Assembly (NCBI GenBank): GCA_009782085.1
Contig: WQUN01000105.1
Span: forward strand, 1-12,702
Source of the DNA: Bacillota bacterium
Lineage (GTDB): Bacteria > Bacillota > Clostridia > Lachnospirales > WQUN01
DNA length: 12,702 nucleotides
Reading direction: 5' to 3'
In this document: in pieces, positions 7,870 through 12,702 of the stretch
Layout of the letters: each line of letters starts with the position of its first letter
Position numbering within the stretch: position 1 is the stretch's first letter
The notes under the pieces: generated by a model
What the model saw: only the letters and a program-made list of their open reading frames with translations
Database searches by the model: none
Told to the model about the DNA's origin: nothing
Translations under genes and position numbers: made by a program

Positions 7870-8939
7870 AATACCATTTCGAGCCCTGGAAGGGCTGGAT
7901 GAACGATCCCAACGGCCTGATATTTTTCCGGGGAAAGTACCACGCCTTTTTCCAGCACTACCCCTATGCCCCGGAATGGGGCCAAATGCACTGGGGCCAC
8001 GCCGTCAGCGAGGATCTGCTCAACTGGACGGAGCTTCCGATAGCCCTGTTTCCGGACAGGCCTTATGAGAACTCCGGCGGGTGCTTCTCGGGCAGCGCGG
8101 TCGAAAAAGACGGGGTGCTGTACCTTTTTTACACCTCCGTCTCGGAGGAGATGGGGCAGACGCAGTCCGTGGCCGTGAGCGGGGACGGCCTGACCTTCCG
8201 AAAATACGAAAACAACCCCGTCATCCGGCGCGTCCCGCCGGACGGGAGCGCCGATTTCAGGGACCCAAAGGTAACCAAGATGTTCGGCGGATATTACATG
8301 GTCTGCGGCTCCGGAAAGGACGGCGTCGGGAAAATCCTGCTGTTTGCCTCCGCGGATCTGTTGGAATGGACTTACGCGGGCGTCCTGCTCGAGGGGGCGC
8401 AATACGGGAGGGTCCTGGAGTGCCCCGATTTTTTCCCGTTCGGGGACGGATACGTGCTGATGTTCTCGCAGATGGGCAGGAGCACGCATACGACGGCCTT
8501 CGTATACGGCGATTTTGACGGGGAAAGGTTTACGCCTGTCTCCGTCCAGACGCCGGAGTCCGGCCCGCATTTTTACGCGCCGCAGACTTTCGCCGGCCCT
8601 GACGGCCGAAGGATAATGATAGGCTGGCTCAACTCGTGGGGCAAAACGGCCGGCGCAGGGGCGGATTACATCGGGGCCCTGTCCATACCCCGGGAGATCA
8701 CGATGAAAGACGGCAAGATACGCACGTTCCCGGTGCGCGAGGCGGAAAGCCTGCTGGAGGAGACGGACGAGCTGGTCAGGGCCGGGAAAGACTCCGTGAC
8801 GGTCCTTACGGACGAACCCGGGCTCGTCCTGCGGTACGACGGCCCCGTGAACGGCGTGAGCGTCCTCAGGGACACGAAAACCATAGAGGTGTTCGTGAAC
8901 GGCGGGGAGGCGTCGTTTTCGTACTGGTTCGCGGGATGA
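7854..8939 (+). CDS. Glycoside hydrolase family 32 (beta-fructosidase / sucrose-6-phosphate hydrolase type), short form
   Basis: A 361-aa enzyme from a GTG start, with AAAGGAG at 7837-7843. The five-bladed propeller domain is complete: WMNDPNG (15-21) with nucleophile D18, FRDP with transition-state stabiliser D137, and ECPDFF with acid/base E189. Supporting segments include WGHAVSEDLLNW and YAPQTF. It should hydrolyse terminal beta-fructosides such as sucrose, sucrose-6-phosphate or fructans. There is no signal peptide, so it is likely cytoplasmic, and no PTS or sugar transporter lies nearby to fix the substrate. The C-terminal beta-sandwich is unusually small: after VREAESLLEE only about 60 residues remain, ending with the usual last-strand TIEVFVNGGEA. 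Family members are commonly 450-500 aa, so the middle of that domain is missing. The propeller active site is unaffected. Confidence 0.92.
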   Translation: MQARLKYHFEPWKGWMNDPNGLIFFRGKYHAFFQHYPYAPEWGQMHWGHAVSEDLLNWTELPIALFPDRPYENSGGCFSGSAVEKDGVLYLFYTSVSEEMGQTQSVAVSGDGLTFRKYENNPVIRRVPPDGSADFRDPKVTKMFGGYYMVCGSGKDGVGKILLFASADLLEWTYAGVLLEGAQYGRVLECPDFFPFGDGYVLMFSQMGRSTHTTAFVYGDFDGERFTPVSVQTPESGPHFYAPQTFAGPDGRRIMIGWLNSWGKTAGAGADYIGALSIPREITMKDGKIRTFPVREAESLLEETDELVRAGKDSVTVLTDEPGLVLRYDGPVNGVSVLRDTKTIEVFVNGGEASFSYWFAG

Positions 8940-8968
8940 CAGATTGTAGTATAAGGAGGCGCCGCCGA

Positions 8969-10018
8969 ATGATAAAAAAACGATTTATGTGCCTGTTCCT
9001 GCCGCTGATTCTGTGCGCGCCGCCTGCTGCCGTCATGGCGGACGGCGCGGCGGACGGCCAAAGCTATATGTACCGGATGGAAGCCGGCGACTTCGGCGGC
9101 GATTTCAGGACGCCGGGCAAAACCTACATGAGCCAGCCGATCATCGTCCCGTGGGACGACGGCCATGACTTCCAGTACAATTTGTATAAACACGAGACGA
9201 ACGACAGCGTGATCTTCGAGACACGCGGCATCGCCGGCAACGGCGAAAACGGCTTCGCGACGATCACAAACGCCGTCGAGTCCTATTTCGGGGCGGACGC
9301 GGCCGCGTTCGTCCGGGACAGCTTCGATTATACCGTATTGCGCGCCGACAGTACCCTGGGCCCGCCTAGCCAGGAAGCCGGCGGGTACAGTCTCCTGATC
9401 GTATCCGGTAACAACCAGAACGGCTATCTGCTGAGCGTTCCGCGCGAACCGATATTCCTGGACCTGGCCGACCCGGACCCGATGTTTCAGACCTACGCGG
9501 ACGCGGTCATAGCGCTGTACGGGGAAGGCATAGTCTATGGCATGGGGAACCAGGTTTTCGCGCCGGACGCCTATGTAACGCGCGCGCAGTTTGCCGCCTT
9601 GCTGGCGCGGCTGATCGGAGTCTCCGAAAGCGGATACCGGGGCCTTTTCTCCGACGTCCCCGACGGCCGTTGGTACACCGGCGCGGCCGAGGCGGTCGCC
9701 GCCCTGGGGTATATGACGGGCGAGAACGGCGTGTTTCGCCCGGACGACGCCATGTCCTACGAGGACATGTACGCGGCGGCCTACGCGTACCTGACCGGCG
9801 GCGGGCTGTTGAAGGATTACAGGCAGGATATCGTTATCACCGATTTTATGGACAAAAACAACGAAAGCTATGACGAATACGCGAAACAGGCCATAAACGA
9901 GCTTTACGCGCGGGGCATGATAGAGTATCATCCGACTCTCGAAGACGCGCGCGGGCCGGGGACGCGCCTCCAGGCCGCGGTGTTCATTAATAATGTAAGG
10001 CTGTATATTGCGTTATAA
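8969..10018 (+). CDS. Exported SLH-domain cell-surface protein
   Basis: A 349-aa protein with an N-terminal signal peptide: MIKKR, a hydrophobic core FMCLFLPLILCAPPAAV, and a likely signal peptidase I site after AVMA (residue 24). LILC is a poor lipobox. Residues about 30-170 are a domain I do not recognise. Three SLH repeats follow at about 176-219 (with TRAQFAALLARLIG), 225-270 (FSDVPDGRWYTGAAEAVAALGYM) and 290-345 (the most divergent, with YAKQAINELYARGM). SLH triplets anchor proteins to secondary cell-wall polymer in Bacillota. ATG 8969 is preceded by AAGGAGG (about 8953-8958). The gene is 29 bases after the GH32 gene and may be cotranscribed with it. The function of the N-terminal domain is unknown. 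Confidence 0.85.
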   Translation: MIKKRFMCLFLPLILCAPPAAVMADGAADGQSYMYRMEAGDFGGDFRTPGKTYMSQPIIVPWDDGHDFQYNLYKHETNDSVIFETRGIAGNGENGFATITNAVESYFGADAAAFVRDSFDYTVLRADSTLGPPSQEAGGYSLLIVSGNNQNGYLLSVPREPIFLDLADPDPMFQTYADAVIALYGEGIVYGMGNQVFAPDAYVTRAQFAALLARLIGVSESGYRGLFSDVPDGRWYTGAAEAVAALGYMTGENGVFRPDDAMSYEDMYAAAYAYLTGGGLLKDYRQDIVITDFMDKNNESYDEYAKQAINELYARGMIEYHPTLEDARGPGTRLQAAVFINNVRLYIAL

Positions 10019-10023
10019 TTCAC

Positions 10024-10160
10024 GCAAATCTTGTCATCCTGAGCGAAGGCAAATCTTGCCATCCTGAGCGAAGGCAAATCTTGCCATCCTGAGCGAAGGC
10101 AAATCTTGTCATCCTGAGCGAAGGCAAATCTTGTCATCCTGAGCGAAGCGAAGGATCTTA
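10024..10160. repeat. Five tandem 25-bp repeats ending in one full REP-like hairpin unit
   Basis: Units at 10024, 10049, 10074, 10099 and 10124, each 25 bp, read GCAAATCTTG(T/C)CATCC followed by TGAGCGAAG. Units 2 and 3 have C where the others have T. Only the last copy continues into CGAAGGATCTTAGAAT, which restores the pairing ATCC...GGAT of a complete palindromic unit. A related pair of units lies at 12602-12663. The array fills the whole gap between the SLH gene and the ribosome-binding site of ntpB. There are no spacers, so it is not CRISPR. I see no promoter for ntpB here: TTGTCA at 10131 resembles a -35, but the nearest -10-like TAGAAT is 22 bases away. Confidence 0.9.
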
Positions 10161-10179
10161 GAATCATTGAGGTGGACAT

Positions 10180-11565
10180 ATGGACTACATCGGCCTTTCC
10201 GAGATACGCGGCTCCCTCGTCGTCCTGGAGGGCGTCGAGAACCCGGCCTTTGAGGAAGTCGTGGAGCTCTCCGTGGACGGCTACAAGGAGAAGATCGGCC
10301 GCGTCGTGCAGATTTTCGGCGACAAGGTCATCATACAGGTGTTCGAGGGCACGGGCGACCTGTCTTTGACGAACACCGTGACCAGGTTCACGGGCCGCCC
10401 GATGGAGATCAAGCTCTCCGGGGAGATACTCGGCAGGACGTTCGACGGCATCGGCAGGCCGATCGACGGCCTGGGCGAGATCGCGCCGGAGTGCGTCCGG
10501 GACGTGAACGGCAAGGCCATAAACCCCGTCTCCCGCAAATACCCCCGCAACTTCATCCAGACGGGCGTCTCCGCCATCGACGGGCTGATGACCTTGATAC
10601 GCGGGCAGAAGCTGCCGGTCTTTTCCGGGAACGGCCTGCCCCACGACCAGCTCGCGGCGCAGATCGTCAGGCAGGCGTCTTTGGGCGCCGGCTCCGACGA
10701 GAAGTTCGCCGTCGTGTTCGCGGCCATGGGCGTGAAGTACGACGTGGCGGACTTTTTCAGGCGCACGTTCGAGGAGACGGGGGCCATGGAGCGCGTCGTC
10801 ATGTTCCTCAACCTGGCGAACGACCCCGTCGTGGAGCGGATAATCACCCCCCGGGCCGCGCTGACCGTGGCGGAATACCTGGCCTATGAGAAGGGTATGC
10901 ACATTTTGGTCATACTGACCGACATGACCTCCTACGCCGAGGCGCTCCGCGAGATCTCGTCCTCCAAGGGCGAGATCCCCAGCAGGAAGGGCTATCCGGG
11001 CTATCTCTACTCCGAGCTGGCCTCCCTGTTCGAGCGCGCGGGGATACTCAAGGACGGAAAGGGGAGCGTCACGCAGGTCCCGATACTTACCATGCCCAAC
11101 GACGACATAACGCACCCCGTCCCGGACCTGACCGGCTATATCACGGAGGGGCAGATAGTGCTCGACCGCGCGCTGGCGCAAAAGGGCGTCTATCCGCCGA
11201 TCGGCATTCTGCCGTCGCTCTCGCGCCTGATGAAGGACGGCATAGGCGAAGGCTGCACCAGGGCCGACCACCCGGACGTGGGCAACCAGATATTCTCGTC
11301 GTACTCCCGCGTCATGGACATCCGCGCGCTGGCCTCCGTCATAGGCGAGGACGAACTGAGCGAGCTGGACAAACAGTACGTCGTGTTCGGCAAGGTGCTG
11401 GAGCGCGAGTTCATCGGCCAGGGCAGGTCGCAGAACCGCCCGATCGCGGAGACGCTGGACCTCGGCTGGAAAATACTGGGCCTGCTGCCGCGTTCGGAGC
11501 TCGACCGCATCAAGGCCGAAACGCTGGACAAATATTACGCGAGCGCCGCGGAGGGCGATTTCTAG
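10180..11565 (+). CDS. ntpB: V-type ATPase regulatory/non-catalytic subunit B
   Basis: A 461-aa protein, full length. Subunit B alternates with A in the hexameric head and supplies the arginine finger. Family signatures are LGRTFDGIGRPIDG, NFIQTGVSAIDG, KLPVFSGNGLPHDQLAAQI (where A has its P-loop, here non-canonical as expected), TDMTSYAEALREIS, YPGYLYSELASLFERAG and PILTMPNDDITHPVPDLTGY. The predicted finger is R349 in PSLSRLMKDGIGEG. ATG 10180 has the Shine-Dalgarno TTGAGGTGG (10167-10174). The gene is separated from ntpA by about 3.1 kb of unrelated genes and repeats, whereas A and B are normally neighbours; the protein itself shows no damage. Confidence 0.97.
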   Translation: MDYIGLSEIRGSLVVLEGVENPAFEEVVELSVDGYKEKIGRVVQIFGDKVIIQVFEGTGDLSLTNTVTRFTGRPMEIKLSGEILGRTFDGIGRPIDGLGEIAPECVRDVNGKAINPVSRKYPRNFIQTGVSAIDGLMTLIRGQKLPVFSGNGLPHDQLAAQIVRQASLGAGSDEKFAVVFAAMGVKYDVADFFRRTFEETGAMERVVMFLNLANDPVVERIITPRAALTVAEYLAYEKGMHILVILTDMTSYAEALREISSSKGEIPSRKGYPGYLYSELASLFERAGILKDGKGSVTQVPILTMPNDDITHPVPDLTGYITEGQIVLDRALAQKGVYPPIGILPSLSRLMKDGIGEGCTRADHPDVGNQIFSSYSRVMDIRALASVIGEDELSELDKQYVVFGKVLEREFIGQGRSQNRPIAETLDLGWKILGLLPRSELDRIKAETLDKYYASAAEGDF

Positions 11566-11586
11566 GAGGCTGAATAGGAGGCTGAA
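11563..11586 (+). promoter_or_regulatory. Duplicated ribosome-binding site before ntpD
   Basis: The 12-mer TAGGAGGCTGAA occurs twice in perfect tandem (11563-11574 and 11575-11586), immediately before ATG 11587. The first copy contains the ntpB stop codon TAG. Each copy carries a GGAGG. The second copy, at 11577-11581, is five bases from the ATG and is the likely functional Shine-Dalgarno. Confidence 0.8.
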
Positions 11587-12219
11587 ATGGAACAGAGCGC
11601 GTTCCCGACAAAGGGCAACCTCATTCTGGCGAAAAACACGCTCCAGCTCTCCAGGCAGGGCTACGACCTCCTGGACCGCAAGCGCAACGTGCTCATCAAG
11701 GAGATCATGGAGCTGAACGAAAAGGCGAAGGACCTCCAGGCGAGCATCGACCGCGTCTTCACCGAGGCCTACGCCGCGCTCCAGAAGGCCAACATCGACA
11801 TGGGCATCGGCAACGTGGAGCGCTTCAGCTACGGCGTGCCGCAGGAGGGGACGATCCGCCTGCGCGCGCGGAGCGTTATGGGCGTGGAGATACCGATAGT
11901 AAGCTACGACAACTCCACGCGCCGGAAGCCGAGCTTCGGGTTCCTGAACACGACCACGGCCATGGACGAGGCCTATTCCAAGTTCAACGAGGTAAAGGAC
12001 CTGACGATCACCCTGGCGATGATCGAGAACTCCGCCTACCGCCTGGCAATGGCCATCAGGCAGACCCAGAAGCGCGCGAACGCTTTGAAAAACATCACCA
12101 TCCCCCGGTACGAGAGCCTGGTCAAGAAGATACAGGAGACGCTGGAGGAGCGGGACAGGGACGAATTCACGCGGCGCAAAGTGATAAAACGGGACAAAGA
12201 GGCGATAAATTCACTGTGA
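11587..12219 (+). CDS. ntpD: V-type ATPase subunit D (central rotor shaft)
   Basis: A 210-aa protein, the normal size. Subunit D is the rotating coiled-coil shaft inside the A3B3 head and carries F. The N-terminal helix has the family pattern FPTKGNLILAKNTLQLSRQGYDLLDRKR in outline (residues 6 to about 33). A central region of about 75-130 is less helical, and the C-terminal helix contains RQTQKRANALKNITIPRYE (about 157-175) followed by a long charged coil to the end. RRVNAL and IP.Y are hallmark positions. It follows ntpB by 21 bases and appears to be the last ATPase gene. No clear intrinsic terminator was found directly after its stop. Confidence 0.95.
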   Translation: MEQSAFPTKGNLILAKNTLQLSRQGYDLLDRKRNVLIKEIMELNEKAKDLQASIDRVFTEAYAALQKANIDMGIGNVERFSYGVPQEGTIRLRARSVMGVEIPIVSYDNSTRRKPSFGFLNTTTAMDEAYSKFNEVKDLTITLAMIENSAYRLAMAIRQTQKRANALKNITIPRYESLVKKIQETLEERDRDEFTRRKVIKRDKEAINSL

Positions 12220-12239
12220 AATCGCCGTCCGGACACGCT

Positions 12240-12268
12240 TTTATTTTCAGGCCGGCGCATATTATAAT
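12240..12268 (+). promoter_or_regulatory. Candidate promoter for the small-gene pair
   Basis: TATAAT at 12263-12268 is a perfect vegetative -10, but with a 17-base spacer the -35 position (12240-12245) reads TTTATT, a poor match. The overlapping CATATTATA at 12258-12266 also fits CATANNNTA, the -10 pattern of mother-cell sigma-K, and resembles the sigma-E -10. No good sigma-E -35 was seen. Because spoVM of Bacillus subtilis is made in the mother cell, a sporulation promoter is attractive, but the sequence alone does not choose between these readings. Confidence 0.45.
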
Positions 12269-12272
12269 CTAA

Positions 12273-12296
12273 CCGGACTGCGGCTGGCAGTCCCGG
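12273..12296 (+). other. 5' leader stem-loop upstream of the small-gene pair
   Basis: GGACTGC (12275-12281) and GCAGTCC (12287-12293) form a perfect 7-bp stem with loop GGCTG. Two more outer pairs (CC and GG) form past a one-base bulge. It lies just where transcription from the TATAAT at 12263 would begin and ends four bases before the Shine-Dalgarno GGAGG (12301-12305). It has no U-tract, so it is more likely an mRNA-stabilising or translation-tuning structure than a terminator. Confidence 0.5.
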
Positions 12297-12311
12297 CAGA
12301 GGAGGTACGTT

Positions 12312-12449
12312 ATGCGCCGGAAAATAGTCGGGCTCATATCCTTATGCGTCGGCCTGGGGATCATCCTCGGGCTGCTGATCCCGATGTGGGTGCTGGTGAT
12401 AGCCGCGGCGCTCATAATTTTCGGCGTGTGGAACCTGTTCTTGTGCTAA
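12312..12449 (+). CDS. 45-aa two-helix hydrophobic membrane peptide, unknown function
   Basis: Forty-five codons from ATG 12312 to TAA 12447-12449, with a good Shine-Dalgarno (GGAGG, 12301-12305, six bases upstream). After MRRK the peptide is nearly all hydrophobic: a first helix of about residues 5-23 with spaced glycines (GLISLCVGLGIILGLL), a short IPMW turn, and a second helix of about 27-44 (VLVIAAALIIFGVWNLFL). It should lie in a membrane as a hairpin. I do not know its function. It is 31 bases upstream of spoVM and follows its own promoter-like sequence, which suggests a sporulation-linked role, but that is inference from position only. Confidence 0.75.
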   Translation: MRRKIVGLISLCVGLGIILGLLIPMWVLVIAAALIIFGVWNLFLC

Positions 12450-12480
12450 TCGGAAAAACATGGCATGGAGGGGAACGTGC

Positions 12481-12552
12481 ATGAGAATTCGCGTGATCAA
12501 GCTGCCGCGGTTTTTGGGCGGCGTTTTTAGGAAGCTGCTTAGGATAAAATGA
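12481..12552 (+). CDS. spoVM: Stage V sporulation protein M (SpoVM)
   Basis: A 23-aa peptide, too short for most gene finders. Residues 6-14 are IKLPRFLGG; B. subtilis SpoVM (26 aa) has IKLPKFLGG at the same numbers. The alignment is gapless from residue 1 to R17, including P9, which bends the amphipathic helix. SpoVM recognises the curved forespore outer membrane and anchors SpoIVA to start coat assembly. It also affects FtsH. The C-terminus (KLLRIK) is three residues shorter than in Bacillus. A strong Shine-Dalgarno GGAGGGG (12467-12473) lies seven bases before ATG 12481. No promoter is visible in the 31-base gap to the upstream peptide gene, so the two are probably cotranscribed. Confidence 0.9.
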   Translation: MRIRVIKLPRFLGGVFRKLLRIK

Positions 12553-12573
12553 TGTGAAAAGAAGCTGATTAAG

Positions 12574-12687
12574 TAGACTTCTTCGGAAATTGATTTCCCG
12601 CTGTCACCCTGAGCGCAGCGAAGGGTCTTAAAATCAAGATTCTTCGCTTCGCTCAGAATGACAAACGCCAATTTCCGAAGAAGTCTA
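12574..12687. repeat. 114-bp nested palindromic repeat element (MITE/BIME-like)
   Basis: The ends are perfect 19-bp inverted repeats: 12574-12592 (TAGACTTCTTCGGAAATTG) and 12669-12687. Inside them are two further 28-bp arms, 12602-12629 and 12636-12663, which are inverted copies of the TGTCA..CTGAGCG..GCGAAG..TCTT unit with five differences. The element is therefore two head-to-head copies of one roughly 50-bp module. It lies 21 bases after the spoVM stop and could end transcripts from both sides. No transposase or clear target duplication is visible. Confidence 0.85.
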
Positions 12688-12702
12688 GTGATGTTTTCCC
12701 AC

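Noticed and set aside
7034..10024. Direct repeat TCACGC as a target-site duplication of the inserted block
   Set aside because: Six bases is expected by chance, and the left copy lies inside the ntpA coding end; the 9-bp inverted repeat is the stronger signal.
10131..10164. Promoter for ntpB made of TTGTCA and TAGAAT
   Set aside because: The spacing is 22 bases, outside the usual 16-18, and TTGTCA is simply part of each repeat unit.

Overview
This window comes from a high-GC, spore-forming member of the Bacillota, most likely a clostridial lineage. Two things point there. First, there is a bacterial V/A-type ATPase operon with all nine subunits. Second, a 23-codon gene at 12481-12552 aligns without gaps to the N-terminal 17 residues of the sporulation peptide SpoVM, including the I6, K7, L8 and P9 positions. 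SLH-domain surface proteins fit the same assignment. No rRNA, tRNA, integrase, transposase or cas gene is visible.

Layout. 1-404 is a tandem array of 27-29 bp units. 405-590 is non-coding and holds a hairpin plus a palindromic GGGAACGG repeat patch. 591-7044 is a tightly packed, all-plus-strand run of V-ATPase genes: peripheral-stalk coiled coil (NtpF, subunit G), C, I, K, F (ntpG), E and the catalytic A subunit. Several junctions overlap by 1-7 bases or are only a few bases apart. 7072-10018 carries three genes unrelated to the ATPase: a Fic-domain protein, a short glycoside hydrolase family 32 enzyme, and an exported protein with three SLH domains. 10024-10160 is an array of a 25-bp repeat. 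10180-12219 resumes the ATPase operon with subunits B and D. 12240-12552 has a promoter-like sequence, a leader hairpin, a 45-aa two-helix membrane peptide and spoVM. 12574-12687 is a 114-bp perfect-ended palindromic element.

How the genes work together. A and B form the catalytic head and D and F the central shaft. C connects the shaft to the K ring, E and G form the peripheral stalks, and I carries the ion-path arginine. Together they make a reversible ATP-driven H+ or Na+ pump. The sequence does not settle the ion or the direction, although there is no obvious Na+-type Gln next to the K-subunit glutamate. The Fic, GH32 and SLH genes sit between A and B, which are normally adjacent, so this block looks like an insertion into a pre-existing operon. 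B and D downstream must be read through the insertion or from a promoter I could not identify. The last two small genes look like a separate sporulation transcription unit.

The most noteworthy points are the three-gene interruption of ntpA-ntpB, the unannotatably small spoVM with its hydrophobic partner, the reduced GH32 C-terminal domain, and several repeat families that occupy nearly all the non-coding space. Copies of one of these families show compensatory base changes.
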